Shown: piece by piece, positions 35,047-47,700 of the stretch
Layout: each line of letters starts with the position of its first letter
Numbering within the stretch: the first letter of the stretch is position 1
Assembly: GCA_001051155.2 (NCBI GenBank)
Contig: JYIP02000014.1
Coordinates: 91,990 to 155,989 of the forward strand
Source of the DNA: Chrysoporthe austroafricana
Lineage: Eukaryota > Ascomycota > Sordariomycetes > Diaporthales > Cryphonectriaceae
DNA: 64,000 nucleotides
Reading direction: 5' to 3'
Notes under the pieces: generated by a model
Seen by the model: the letters and a program-made list of their open reading frames with translations, nothing else
Database searches by the model: none
Told to the model about the DNA's origin: nothing
Made by a program: the position numbers and the translations under genes

Positions 35047-37329
35047 TCACGACAGGATCCGCGAGATCAATTGTCTCGTGGCAGCCATCTGCTCGGCCTG
35101 CGTCTTGCCGTTGATCCTCTGCGCCGATGCTGCTCCAGCCCTTTCCGTCGGGATATAGAAGTCATAGCGATCTGGGAAGAGGATGATGTTGGCCAGCCTC
35201 ACGACTTCTGCCTCGCCTTCGGTGCCGGATCCACGGCTCCGCCGCTGTTCAGCTGCCTCTTCGCTGCCATCCACATCCATCATCTCGGCGGACTCTCCCG
35301 GCGCCGGCGTGCCGGCTCTCGTGCAGGGCCTCGTCATGACTTTGCTCCCGTCACTACTCAACTCCCACGGCGCGAGGCCCATGGCTCTCAGGCCAGCATC
35401 GCCGCCGACCTCGGCGATCTCAGCCTTGCCCGGCCGGCCCTCGTGGGGCGCCTCGGAGCCGATTGCGCTGCCCGCAGAGTCAAAGTCCGGCCCGGGCTGG
35501 CCCTGCACGAAGGCCTTCCTCTGTCTGGCCAGGAACAGCGCGTTCGTCTGCGTCAGCGGGCAGGCGGGCGTGTACATCAACATGCTGGGCGCAGGCCTGT
35601 CGGGTCCCGGCGTCCCGGGCTTGCTCGGGGCGGTCGTCATGATGCTGTAAGCCTGGTCGCAGTGCCAGATCACGTAGTCGCCGGCCTGCAGCGTGGGGAT
35701 CTCCACCAGGGACCGACGCAGCCGCAGGTGCGGGTGCCACAGCTCAGTGATGCGCTGCGCGTGGCCCGGCACGGCGCCGTGGATGATGGTCGACTGCTCC
35801 TCATCGAACGTCCAGTTGTCCGGGTCGAGGAAGGCATCCCACTCCGCGACGGTCTCGGGTGGCGCGCCGTCCTCGTCGTAGCCCGAGGTAGGCGGCGCAG
35901 TCCTTGGGGAGAAGAACGGCCGCAGCAGGAAGTATGCCACCGCCAGCTTTGGGCTGGGCAGGACGCGGATGCTGGCCGGCTCGCCGGACGTGAGGGCGAG
36001 GATGCCCTGGAACATCCTGAAGATGCTGCACGAACCTGCGCCGTTATACAGGTCCTGCGTGACGTTGATCCTGCCGGACGGGTCCCACGGGTCGAACTGC
36101 TCCCAGTCCCCGCGGAAGATGGCCTCGTAAGCACCCCCGCGCCCGTAGCCGTCCGGTTCCCACCGCTCGAGGCTGCCGTTGTCAACCTGGGCGATCAGGG
36201 TGGACGCGGCGCTGGCAGTGAGGCTGTCGGCGGCAGAGTTGCCGTTGAGCACCTGCGGCGCGGCGTTGCTGCCCATGATGCTGCTGTCGTGGATGCGCAG
36301 GCGATCCGCATACGAGATGGGGAAGCGGGTCGCGACGCGCGAGATGTCCGCATCGGTACCCTTGGTCTCCCAGAAGGTCATGGCCCACTTCTGCACGCGC
36401 AGCACGGAGGGGTGCGCGCGGATGGCGATCTGCGCGGGCGTCCAGAACAGCTCGAAGCAGGTCGGGTCCTGGGGGATGGTGGGCTTAATGTGGTCCCGGT
36501 TGCGGGTGATGTACTCCCTCGTCTGTCGGATCCAGGTCTCGGTCTGCGTCTGCGAGACGACGCCTCGTACGAGGGCGACGCCGTAGCGCTTCAGGTCGCG
36601 CTCGAAGGGCGCCACCTTGGCGGGGTCGTCGATGTCGGAGAAGTGGATGGTCGGGATAAGGTCCGTACCGCGGCCCTGGATGTGCTCGATCTCCGACCTG
36701 AGGGCGACGAGCAGGCGCCGCCAGGAGGCCGCGATGGCAGCCTCCCTCCCCTGGATGAGGCGGCGCTTGATGTTGGCGAAGCGCGAGGGGAGGGGGATGG
36801 GTTCCGCGCCGTAGAAGGACTGCACCGGGGGCTCCATGCTGCCGATCTTTGCAAAAACCTTGCGGCTGCCTATGCTGCCCGTGGGCTTCGTGACGCGGTG
36901 TTGGGAGTGCGGCCTGTGGTGAGACGCCCCGCCCGGAGCGCTCGAAGGGCCAGAGGCCGTCGAGGACAGAGGGGTCGCCGGCGAGGCGGGCTTAGGGGCG
37001 GCCAGGGGCCCTGCCTCCGAGACCTTGGCCGACACCATCTTGACGGCTGCAGTGAGATTCTTGGTGCTGAAAACACTATTATTGCCGCTCCTGCTGCTGC
37101 GCCGGGTGGGCGCCCGGGGCCCAGATATTCTCACCGTGGCCGTGATGCGCGCTGGGCGACCGGTCGGGAGAGAGGAGCCTGGGGGACTGTGAGCAGTACC
37201 GCTACCTCTACTTGAACTCGAAGGGCCCCCCGCTGGATCGGCCGCCTGGGCGAGCTGGGGGACAGGCATGCTGAACAAATAGAGACGCCGTTTCAGAAGT
37301 GGGGGGAAACGGGCCTGGTCTAGTAGCAA
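35047..37329 (-). CDS. DUF1479 family protein (YbiU-like, putative Fe(II)/2OG dioxygenase fold)
   Basis: One uninterrupted frame of 760 codons; the second Met at 37269 (MPVPQLAQ) is an equally good start. Residues 1-180 are low-complexity (Ser, Pro, Arg, Ala). The DUF1479 core then runs from about residue 200: DLIPTIHFSDIDD, FERDLKRYGVALVRGV, HPSVLRVQKWAMTFW, YADRLRIHDSSIMG and RWEPDGYGRGGAY, and later LQAGDYVIWHCDQAYSI. This family is common in moulds and is thought from structure to be a double-stranded beta-helix oxygenase. An His/Asp pair that would bind metal is plausible (RIHDSS, later HCD), but I cannot assign it. The C-terminal part includes an acidic insertion. An open frame of 747 codons on the other strand is judged a G/C-driven shadow. 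Confidence 0.85.
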   Translation of the reverse strand: MLLDQARFPPLLKRRLYLFSMPVPQLAQAADPAGGPSSSSRGSGTAHSPPGSSLPTGRPARITATVRISGPRAPTRRSSRSGNNSVFSTKNLTAAVKMVSAKVSEAGPLAAPKPASPATPLSSTASGPSSAPGGASHHRPHSQHRVTKPTGSIGSRKVFAKIGSMEPPVQSFYGAEPIPLPSRFANIKRRLIQGREAAIAASWRRLLVALRSEIEHIQGRGTDLIPTIHFSDIDDPAKVAPFERDLKRYGVALVRGVVSQTQTETWIRQTREYITRNRDHIKPTIPQDPTCFELFWTPAQIAIRAHPSVLRVQKWAMTFWETKGTDADISRVATRFPISYADRLRIHDSSIMGSNAAPQVLNGNSAADSLTASAASTLIAQVDNGSLERWEPDGYGRGGAYEAIFRGDWEQFDPWDPSGRINVTQDLYNGAGSCSIFRMFQGILALTSGEPASIRVLPSPKLAVAYFLLRPFFSPRTAPPTSGYDEDGAPPETVAEWDAFLDPDNWTFDEEQSTIIHGAVPGHAQRITELWHPHLRLRRSLVEIPTLQAGDYVIWHCDQAYSIMTTAPSKPGTPGPDRPAPSMLMYTPACPLTQTNALFLARQRKAFVQGQPGPDFDSAGSAIGSEAPHEGRPGKAEIAEVGGDAGLRAMGLAPWELSSDGSKVMTRPCTRAGTPAPGESAEMMDVDGSEEAAEQRRSRGSGTEGEAEVVRLANIILFPDRYDFYIPTERAGAASAQRINGKTQAEQMAATRQLISRILS

Positions 37330-37510
37330 GCCGGAACGGCGCCCCTAGTGCTGCAGAGCAGAGGCGTCGAGATGTGTTGCCGAGGTGCCTGTATGTTCCC
37401 CTCCTCCCTCTCCTCTCCTCGTCCTTTCTTCCTTGGCCCCGGTGGGCCAGCTGGGGCTGCTGGCGGCGCGGAGCACCTAACTCGATGCTGAACCCTGTCC
37501 CGGACAGTTC

Positions 37511-37560
37511 GTCCTGTCCTGTCCTGTCCTGTCCTGTCCCGCCTCGTCTCGTCTCGTCTC
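37511..37560. repeat. Pentamer repeats (GTCCT)n and (GTCTC)n
   Basis: About five copies of GTCCT followed by three to four of GTCTC, upstream of the DUF1479 gene on its promoter side. Confidence 0.9.
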
Positions 37561-38064
37561 GCGTCTCGCCTCGACGGCACACAGCACCTGGTCCTCCTCC
37601 TCAGACCGGTTCCCTTTCCTATCCCGTCCGGGATATCGCGCGCCCTATGCCAGCCTGGTACGGCAACTGGACAAACGCGCGCAGGGTAGAGGCTGGCCCT
37701 ATCTGTCTGGAACGAGACGCCGGGGACGTCGCTTCTTCCTCCTTCTCCCCTCGCCGCGTGACTTGTTCTCGTTCCGCGGCCGTGCCCGGAAAGGGCAGCT
37801 CAGTCGCGGCGAGATTGGTCGCGCGAGGAGCCAGTAGGACAAGAGCACGCACGCTACGGAGTACGTCTCGAAGGAATCCCACGCGTGAGCAATATGCCGA
37901 GACCTCACCTGGTCGGGTACCGCGCGAGGCTCGAGACTACGGAGCTGAGCCGCCGCGGCCTGCTGGATTTCCTATTCAGGAACTCGTCCCCGGGGTACGA
38001 GCCGGTTGGCGGTCCAGCTGTTCGAGGATTTGACGCTGATGCCGGGGAAACAGACGAAGGGGAC

Positions 38065-38106
38065 AATAAAATAAGAAAAATAAAATAAAATAAAATAAAA
38101 TAAAAA
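38065..38106. repeat. (AAAAT)n repeat
   Basis: About seven near-perfect copies of a 5-bp TAAAA unit. Confidence 0.92.
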
Positions 38107-41100
38107 TCTCGCCGTCACCGCTGCCTCCAAGGAAGATGTGACGGCCGCAGGGAGAGGCAGAGAGGCAGAGGGAGAGACGGGGGGGAGACGGAGAGGGAGC
38201 GCCGGTCCAGAGGGCTCCTGGGCTGCCGAGCTAGCTGAGCTCGAGGCGGTGATGGCTGGATGTGGTGTTGCCAGGGTGAGCGGCCGCAGCTCTGATAGTC
38301 GTGTGTCCCAGGTGATGGTGTCCAAGGGCCGCACGAGACTGGATCGTTTTCTACGGTCTAAGTCCACATAGGGTGGAGAAGCCATCACCAGGGCTGATCA
38401 TGTGGGCAGGAAGGGCGTATCCTTTCTATTTAAGCCTCGCGGCGGGACCCAGCGTCGGAAGTATCACGATGCATTTTGCATTCGAGGCTCAGCCCAAAAC
38501 CACCGATCCGGATCCATCCACGGAGCTGGCCGTGGGGAGAGACGCGTTTCCCACCGGGCCCAGGAAGTACTCTGGAGTAAGATATCGCGGCCGGGACGAC
38601 GTTCCGCCCGGCAAGATGGGCCTGGGGCGTTATCGCTCGTGACATCCTCGCCCCCACTGCCCAGCGCCCACGAGTGCCCTCCTGCCCTCGTCCCACGATG
38701 TTGTACTTGGGGAGGCGGTTGTCCGGCCCAGGGGACTCGGTTTCAGGGCCCACCAAGGTCGCATCAGCATGGCCAGCATCCCGCTTCGCCCCACCACCCT
38801 ACGGGCCGTCAGTCCGCCAGGCCGTCAGATCCGGGGCCCCAGACCAGACGGCCCCCGGCACAATGTGTGGCTGTCTCGTCCTGCGCTCGCCATAGGCCCC
38901 GGGGATTTCACCCATGCAGGCGAGCTGCGGGCCCAGACTCCCACTAAGGTTAAGGCTGGCTGACTCCCAGCGGCAACGTGTGATGACCGCTACTTGTGTT
39001 GTATAACGCGGTGGCTTCGCTAGCAAGTCGCTGTCATTACTGTTGCTCGTCTATGAGCATGGCGAGGCTTGGAGAGAGAGCCCAGCCATACTTGGGCCCT
39101 CAGCTGCTGTCCTCCACCATGTCCCGTCAGACATATACAGTGGCGAGTTCGGGGTCGGAGCCCCAATCCTCACTGCTGCGTCAGACAGACACTGCTCCCT
39201 TGTCGGGGGAGAACAGACTCTAGATCAACTCCTATAGTCTGCGCGCATGTCTTCATCCTGCCATGTGTCGCCCTCATAGGTGATGATGAGTCCGGATCTC
39301 AGACCAGCGTTCCCACGTCCGTGTCTCCTGCTATGCTAGGTTGTCTTTGTGGATGCTATGGGATAGATGCTCCCGAGATACACCGTACAGGCCCTGGGAG
39401 CAGTGTGTACTTCATCGAGCTTGTACGGCTGTGCTGCATGGTAATACCACCACGCGTGTAGATCCTGTCCCTGAGTAGTCCTCCAGCGGACACATCCGTC
39501 GGCAATTAGAGAAGAGAAGACCCACCAGCCCGCCACGCCCGCTCAACCATACGGCGGGAAATTGGCGGCTAAACTGCGTCTCATGCCTGATCCACTGGAC
39601 CCCCTTCCGGGCCACGTTTCCGGTCGCTCGCGCTTGAAGACATACTGTACTGGGTACACCGCTCTCGGCGGGGTGGCAAAATCCACGGATCTCCGACGAG
39701 ATCTTTCCCGCAGAGCATGCGCAACAACACACAACGCTGCGGCTCTTCTTAGCTTCGAGGATAATTCCCAGGCCGCCGGTCCTCTCACTCCCCGGCCCGG
39801 CGCTCAGTCGTGCTGTCGGCTGCGTGTTACCTCGTGTTTTTACCTACGCCAGCGAGCCAGCGACGGGCCGTACACGCAATTCCTCCGATTGGACCTGGGG
39901 CTTCCTGGAGCGGCTCGTGAAGACGCAGAGCCTCGAGCTCCCGGCACTATCTGAGGTGTCGTGGGCGCATATAACAACTAGTCTGGGAGGCCCACCAAGG
40001 GACGGTGCCACAGGCATGTCCGGCTATTGAGCTTGGTCCGACCGCTCGTGGGATTCATCGCCGTACGTCGAGGATTCACCGCCAGGCTCTTCGTGTTCGG
40101 CCTGGAAGTAACATGAGCATCAGCTTCGGATGCAGAATGCATGGGAGATCGACGGCCGAGGTCTCGGTAATCGTGGCAAAACTCCAGGCGGTGTTTTGGT
40201 CTACCCTGACTGCTTTCTCATTACGCGAGAATCCTACATAGTATCGTGTCCGGCTTTGCTTGCCGTCAGGTCCTGCCCGTCTTGGGAAGCCTGGTGGACA
40301 GTTTCAGCACCAAGGAACGGTTGACAGCATGCTGCTGGTACCGTGGCCCACAGATGCAGGGATGACAATGATCAAACAAGTCGCATGCGACGCTGCCGCC
40401 CAAGAATGACTGCCTCCTTTTGTTTTCCTCGTGAGACCGCAGTGGCGGAATCGCGACCTCGATCCTCCGTCATCCCCTGAGACCATCGGCTCGCCGCCAA
40501 CTGCTGACCCCCTTAGCATGCCTTGTCTTCGAAAGGGCAGGCCTGGGATCCAAACCGGCCGCATGGGCAAGCAGCTCCGTGAATGGGCCTGATCCATAGC
40601 GAGTAGATTCGTCGATGATGCGCCGGCCGGCCAAGGTCCCGCGGCTGGTTCTCCCAAATTAGCGACATGGCTTTGGACAGAGGGCATCATACTCTACTCG
40701 TTTCGTACCTCCGCCGATGGGCCTGATTCCGGCACGCCTTGTTTCGCCCGTCACCTATGCCACCGCCTGGCTCCGCATTGTCCGAATCGGTATACACTAG
40801 CCGTGAGCAAGTAGCTGGCTCTCATCTCGTGTTTCCTTGGGACAAGGTGAGCCTGAGTATGGTAAGGCGCAGATCCTTTTTGCTTCATTTTGCTGCCCCG
40901 GGAAAGGTTACGGGGTAATTGACTCCCAAGAAACGGATATTGTAGAGGGCCTGTGCCTGAAGACCCGCCAGTGTCAAGGCTGCAGTTGGGTTCTCGTCAT
41001 TTTGCCATCGAAGCCACACGGACCTGACCAAGGGCAGCCGGGCCCTCCGTGCTTTCTCCGTGGTAACTTGGCAAGGCGAGTGATTAAACTACAGCGTCTA

Positions 41101-42391
41101 GTGTACGAAATGCTGCAGACTCAGCCTTTTGTATGTCGACAAAGCTAGGCGTGAACGCTTGCTCTACCCTCACGAGCTTGGAGGGTACAGAGAGCTCTGC
41201 CTGGCTGGCTTCTTTTGACTTGAACAGGTCATCAGGAGAGGCAGACAGGATGGAACCAAGCTGAGAAGGCGTGAGTCCAGTGCTCTGCACGCTGAGAACG
41301 GGCGAATTGATGGGACAGCAGCAACGTCCAGTCCGTATTCGGGGACGATCTACGGGAGCGAGAGCTAGGTGGGTTGGCGGAGACGGGCCTCAGGAACCAC
41401 TTGAGCGAGCGAGGTTCTGATGGGATGAGAATCACGATGAGCAGTATAAACAAGCTTCATCGGGATAGGGCTTTCACGAATCGATGATTTTGGCCATTTC
41501 CCCTGGTGTCCCTCTTCTAGTACTGCACTATGCACGTGCAGCCCATTCTCACTATCATGCCTCCAACACCGTCCCGAGCCCAACGTTGGTGTTGACCGCG
41601 CACAGCCGTGAGATCCGAAGCTAAGGGGAAGCCAAATCAACCGAAACCTGGGACACGCCTCGTTTTCTCCGACCCAAGGTATCGGTACAGGCCTCGCTGG
41701 TACGAAGCAGCAATGACAGCAGTTACTATGCTGGAGATAGCCTACCCTAGTGTAGTATCGTGTTCACCCAACCGCCCCGGACTCGGTCATTGTTAGTAGA
41801 TGTTAAGATAGAGATCTCGCGGGACCAGGCAGGGAATCATATGAATTGCCTTGACGATGTGCACGCTGGCTTTGTCCCTCGACTCGGTGAAAGCACAAGA
41901 GCGGATACTGCCAGCTTTACCATAACCCATCACGCGCCCTGCGGGCACAACACCTATGATGACCAGGCTCGCGGGCTGGACGACATCTGCTCTCACAAAG
42001 TCCTACGGTGAAGGTCGAGGTCGCGACGTACAAAGTCTGCGGGCTCTGTGAACGGTGGACGCGGCCGACGGAGCAGAACAAGGATGACAACGAAGCTCGT
42101 CGAAGGGTGGGGCCAGGTCAAACGCTCCGATGAGGCGCAAAAGCAATATCCGGGGCGATTATTGGCGGTGCCCGACGTGACGATGGTGCGAAGAGAGCAC
42201 TCGTCAAGCACGAGCAGGGCAGCAGGGGCGGAGCGAGTGGAGGGGCGGCCGAGGGTGGCAAGTGCTTTGATGGTGGGTGTTGTGGATTGACAGGATAAAT
42301 TAGAGTGTAGTGAGGTACGGGACAGCTGATGATGTCGATAACGCATTTTTAATTGTTAAATTTGTGTTGTGTAGATCCCACGCCGTTGGCC

Positions 42392-43730
42392 TCATTTCTT
42401 GCCGTTCCCCCTGTTTTTTTTGGGCACCGGTGTCTCTTCCACCCCCTCCTCCTTCACTGATACCGCGTCGTCTTCGGTTGATGCCTCCACACTCTGTACC
42501 TCAAGCAGATCGCTCGAGTCCCCATCGTCATGCCCACTATCTGCCGAGGCGCTCTGTTGCATCTGCTGGCCTAAGACCTCCTTGACGAGCCTCTTGCCCT
42601 CGTCCACCTCACCGTTCATAGTACCGCAACCCATGCACTTCCACATGCCCAGCTCCGACAGACTGTTGGTCCCCGGGGGGGCCTGTCCGTTGACGAGGCG
42701 GCACCGCTTACAAATGAGGACGAAGCGGTTCCTGGCTGCCGTCTCGTCCTCGCCGAGCAGGAGGTCCATGATCCGATCGTACCAATGGTTTTGCGGGCCA
42801 TTCGGGGCCGTCTCGTACTGCGTACCAGCCACCTGGGGTGGCCTGGCACCATCGAAGGCATTGGGGGAGAACTCAGCGGTGAGGTCCATGCCCCCGTCAG
42901 GAGAGGGCAGGCGCTGCTGTTGCGGGGTGGCGTGTGGTCCTGTGCCCTGCTGCTGCAGTATCCTTAGGTCCGGAGAGGCCACGTTGTGACGCTGTATATT
43001 CGCTGTAGGTGGCGGGGGCAAGTTGGTGCGGTTCGACGCGCTCGTGTTCTGCGTCTGGGCCCCCCCCGGGCTTCTCTTGCTCCCGTCATCTTGACGTTCA
43101 CTAGCATCCTTCCGCCTGATCTTGGGCTTCCCTTCCCCGTCGCCGTATCTCTCCAGAAGCTCCAGGGTCGAGTCGTACCTTGTCGCGTCCTTCAGCTTCT
43201 GGATAACCTTTGCCCGCTCGGCCTGCTGGTCCTTCAGCCGCGCGGCCAAGGTTTCGATGCGTAGCTCGTAGACGGTCGAGGAAACAGTGCGAATGAGGTA
43301 GATCCTGCCCCCCTCATCAGCTGCCGGCCCAGCAGGGCTTGCCGTGGCATCGCAAACAGGATGGTGTCCGACTCACAACACGGGACCGCCGGCCAGCCCG
43401 GTCCACTCGTAGGCCCCCATGTCGCTCAATCCCACGACAAGAAAGGCGACAACAGCGTACACTAGATAGGCAAATGACAGGTAGAGGGTGCTGAGGACCC
43501 TGACGCGGCGTGAGGAGGCCCTCGTATGTTCGAGGCTGGCTTGAGTGTTCGCGATCTTCGTAGAGAGGGCGGACAGGGTCCTCTCGAAGGACGCCGGGGA
43601 CGAGCTGTCCTTCTGCAGCAGAGGTTGTCAGAGACAGCGGCGCGAGAGGAAGGGAGGGGGGGGGTTAGAGAGGGTCGTCTGCTTGACGCCGAGGGGACCA
43701 ACTCGCCTTCCATGGCCAGAGGGATACCAT
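42392..43730 (-). CDS. Lunapark, ER-junction membrane protein
   Basis: Three exons on minus, 43730-43707, 43612-43377 and 43304-42392, give 390 residues. The first exon codes only MVSLWPWK, the conserved lunapark N-terminus, and continues with KDSSSPASFERTLSALSTKI. Two membrane segments lie at about residues 45-66 (TLYLSFAYLVYAVVAFLVVG) and 83-100 (LIYLIRTVSSTVYEL), followed by a coiled coil (LKDQQAERAKVIQKLKDAT). A C4 zinc finger follows near 285-320 (CKRC, then WKCMGCG). Lunapark stabilises three-way junctions of the tubular ER, with both ends in the cytosol. Intron 1 (43706-43613) seems to use a GC donor (AAG then GCGAGT). It is divergent from the golgin gene. Confidence 0.92.
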
Positions 43731-44763
43731 CGTCACGGGTGCCTGTGCCCTCCTGGTGCCAGCTGTGTTGGTCTCAGAAAAGGGGGGCGGGCTCCCTCCA
43801 CAGCTCTTGGCCCTGAGTGAGCGCGGGTGGTAGAGTAGAAGACGTCGGCGAGCGATAGGACGACCGTTACGGCGCGAGGGATGAGTATGTCGTCTGTGGG
43901 GGAGGATGGTCGCCTTACTGGCCTCGCAGACTAGAGAGTCTGCAGGCAGCGTGGTCACCGACGTTGTGTCGTGGCGAGGGAGACTGCCTGATTCGAGGCG
44001 TGGCAGCAGAGAACCAGACCAGGTGGAAATTGGAGCTCCAGCTCTGACCTCATGGGCCCACCAGCCCGCCGTGCCCGCCCACGAGCAGTTGGTGGCAGCT
44101 GAGGCCTGGGCCGCCAGGGAGGCGGGAGGCTATGTAGGGCAAGCAGCCGCCTGCGCAGCAGCACGCTGTCAGTGACTGCTTCGGGAATCAGGCCTGGGGA
44201 CCCCACCACAGCTGCCATGGTGCACCGTCCCCACCCAGCGTCCCAGCCCGCTGCACGCTGGAACGGCCGCCAGGATCAGCCAGATCGCCTCTGTTACAGC
44301 GCGTAGTATGCAACCCGAGGTGCTGAGCTAGCCCCTACACGTGCCCCTGTGCCCCTTGTCGGCGGGCTGCTGCCAGGGGCTGCCGGCCGCGGCCGCGCAC
44401 AGCTCCTCCTGGGGTCTGGATCGCATACTGTTGCTGACGGACTTTGCTGGCCTCAAGGTTGAATCCGCACCCTCGTGGCGTCAAGTCAGCGCACCCGCGA
44501 CAGCGTCCTTGAGTTCAGAAAGCAGCCGTCCCTCTTCTTTTTCTTTGTGCCCCTTGTTTCTTGTTATCCTTCTAGATCCGTTCTCGCGCCTCTGCCCACG
44601 ACAGCCGTCTCGAATTACGACGATAATCGGAAATCCCTGAGGGCGAGTACTATGTTCCGCCCGCCGCGATAGAGGCAGATCGCGACCCGACTTCCATTCG
44701 CCCTTCAGCGACCTTCCCGTCCCTGTCCTGCTTTACCGACCAGACCGCGCCTCACAGGTCGCC
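43731..44763. promoter_or_regulatory. Shared divergent promoter of lunapark and golgin genes
   Basis: One kilobase between start codons on opposite strands, with a pyrimidine-rich stretch at about 44530-44575 and another just before the golgin ATG, as usual for fungal leaders. The pairing of two endomembrane genes here may be chance. Confidence 0.5.
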
Positions 44764-47700
44764 ATGTTCTCCCGGATAAAAGGCGCTATCGATCGTACAA
44801 TAGCCGAGGAGCAGGCCCGACAGAGGGCTTACGCGTCAGACCAGGCGCAGGCTGGCCATGCGAGGCAGTCAGCCTCTGTATCGCGGAGCAGCAGCGGTGC
44901 ATCGGCTGCCGGCAGGAGACCCAGGCAGAAGAAGCCTGCTCAAGATGCCTCCAAGGACACCGAGCCTGCCGCTGCCAACCCAGATCCGGCAGTCTTCGAA
45001 GCTGCGTTTGTCATAGACGATGACGAGCCCAGTCGAGCCTCGACGCCCCTTCCGCCCCCCGACCAGAAGGCCTCTCGGGATACAGCGGACCCCAAAAATG
45101 ACGGCGCCGACGGCGAGGAGGACGAGAAGGGTGACGTCGGGCCTGGAAACTCCGGCAAGGGTCCGGAGAACGGGGCCGCGGACGGGAAGCCAGCCGGCGG
45201 CGACAAGCCTGCAACTCCGCCCAAGCAGGCTGCCTCCGACCTCCCCGTCGAAGTTCGCGCGAGGCTTCGCAAGCTAGAGAAGCTAGAGGCGACATATCCA
45301 GGTTAGCCCTTTCCTGATGTCTGAGACATAGACAGGGCCCAGCTGACCCGCCCTCAGAGCTCCTTCGGTCCTACCGTATCGCCCACGGCCGTGCCACCTC
45401 CATCGAGCCCTTCGAGCGAGCTCTCCGAGAGAACACCCCGCTGACCTCCATCAAGGACCCCGACGCCCTCATCGAATACCTCAGCCAGCTGAACCTCAAG
45501 GGAGACATGGTCATGGACGAGCTCAAGCGGGTCTCTGCCGAGAAGGAGGACCTCAAGAAGAAGCATGATGCTGCCGACAAGGAGATCCTTGAGCTGAAGG
45601 AGAAGGTCGCCGCCCTCGAGGCCGCTAAGGCTGTCCCGGGGTCGCCTGACCCCGGGAAGACAGACACGGGCGCCGAGGGGGCGGACAAGGAGGAGGCCGG
45701 GACCCAAACTTCTCCCGCGCCCTCTACCGTCAAGTCGCCTGTCCAGGCAGTCATGGGGATCTTCTCTCCCAAGCAACGACCGGCCCAGGAGGGAGGAGCC
45801 GAGGGAGAAGAAGCGGGCGAGGACTTCTTTTCCTACGACGACGAGATCCCGCAGCTTCAGGCTGAGGTGAAATCTAGGGATGAGGAGATCGAGAAGCTGA
45901 AATCCGAGGTCAGCTTCCTTAGGGATGAGCTTCTAGCTGCCAAGGAAAACAGCGCTGGCCTGGTCGAGGACCTGGAGAAGGCCACCAGGGAGCTTAGCGA
46001 GTCCCGCGACGACTCGGCTGTCAAGGACTCTCTTGAATCTCAAGTCAGCGCTAGAGACATCGAGATCAAGTCCCTGACAGACCGCCTAGGCACGGCAGAA
46101 GCCCAGCTCCAGGACCTGCAAGCCCAGCTCGAGAAGGAGAAAGCCGCAACCGCAGCTGCCGTTAAGGAGAAGGAGGAGAGGCTGACTGAGACGAGCTCCC
46201 TGCAGCTGGAGCTGGAGGGCGGGCTGAAGAAGGTCACCGAGGCGAAGGCTGCGCTTGACGCCCGGATCGTCAACCTCACCACGGAGATCAAGGCACTGAG
46301 ACAGTCCAAGCTGGAAAACGAGCAGAAGATTGAAGACCTCAATCAACAGCTGCAGGCGCCGCCACCCACTCCGGCACCCTCTGAACCCTTCGAGATTCCC
46401 CCAACATCAACACAGACGTCCTCTTCGTCCAAAAAGAAGAACAAAAAGAAGAAGAAGAGCGGCGCAGGAGCTGCAACTGCTGCAACGGAGACGACACCCG
46501 GCGACGAAGCGTCGACGGGGGCACTCAGATCGTCGAGCCTAGGGTCCACGGTGGCAGACCTGCAGGCTGAGATTGCCACCCTGAAACAAGACGTGACCGA
46601 CAAGGACGAGCAGATCGATAGGCTCGCCAAGCAGCGCAAGACGGAAGATGATCTGCGGGAAGAGATCGAGATACTACGCGAGAACCTTATGGATATCGGT
46701 CAGGACCATGTCGAGGCCAAGGACAAGATCAAGGCGCTCGAGGCTGAGAGAAAGCAACTGCAGGAGCGCATCTCTGAGCTGGAGAAGGAGCTTCAGTCAT
46801 CGTCAACTTCTGCGGAGTCGAACGACAAACTACAGGAAGACTTTACCTCGCTGAAGCAAGAATTCGAAGATCTCAAATTGAGGTCCTCAACCTTGCAATC
46901 GGATCTTGGCGCCGCGCAGCAGCTGGCTCAGAGTAGGTATAAGGACCTGGCAGAGCTCCGCGAGGTCTTGCAAAAGGCCCAACCGGAACTCAAGAGTCTG
47001 CGGCAGGAGGCAGCAGCCCTCAAATCTACCAGGGAAGAGCTGAATGCAAAGACAGCGGAGCTTCGTGCCTTAGAGAAGCGTGAGAAGGAGCTCAAGACGG
47101 AGGTCGCACGGGCTCAACGCCTCGCCAGCGACCGGGAGACAGAGATCAAAACCCTCCGTGAGAAACTCACCATGGAGACTAACAGTCGCCTGCGACTGGA
47201 AGATGCACAGCGCGTGTCGGGCCGTGACCTGCGGAGAGCGGAGAGCGAGAAGATCGAGCTCAGTGCTAAAGAAGAGAAGGCCACTCGTGAGCTGCAACGG
47301 CTGCAAGACGAGATGACCAAGCTGCGGCCGCGCGTCAGGGAGCTCGAAGACGAGGCCGTCAAGTTGCGCAAAGGACAAGAGATTCTTCGCGAAGAGGCAG
47401 AGCTCAAGACATCACAGTATACCAATGCTCAGAATCTGTTAGGTAGCATGCGCGATCAGACACACGAGCTGAGCATCCAGTTGAAGGAATCTCAATCGCA
47501 AGCCGAGTCGCTGGACGAAGAGATCACCGAGTGCCGCAAGCTGCTCGGTGAGCGCACGCGCGAGGCTGAAACAATGCGGCGACTGCTTGCCGAAGCCGAT
47601 GAGCGCGCCAACAGCAAATCGCGCGAAATGCAGGACCGGCTCGAGGAGGCTGAGAAGGAGCGCGACAAGTTTGAGCATGAGATGCTGTCGTCCTCTAGGC

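Larger units (their letters stand above)
37330..42391. other. 5-kb interval without a convincing gene
   Basis: The longest frames are 100-250 codons, compositionally biased and not similar to any family I know. It includes pentamer repeats near 37.5 kb and 38.08 kb. A minus frame at 41084-41290 (LTPSQLGSILSASPDDLFKS) has protein-like texture but no partner was found. It probably contains the promoter of the DUF1479 gene (left end) and the 3' end of lunapark (right end). Confidence 0.5.

Noticed and set aside
34972..37215. 747-codon open frame on the plus strand
   Set aside because: It is antisense to the DUF1479 gene, whose translation matches a known family; the plus translation is Arg/Gly/Asp-biased and looks like a G/C shadow.
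37330..42391. Possible transposon relics or CRISPR-like arrays in the gene-poor interval
   Set aside because: No terminal repeats, transposase-like frames or regularly spaced repeats were seen; only simple microsatellites.
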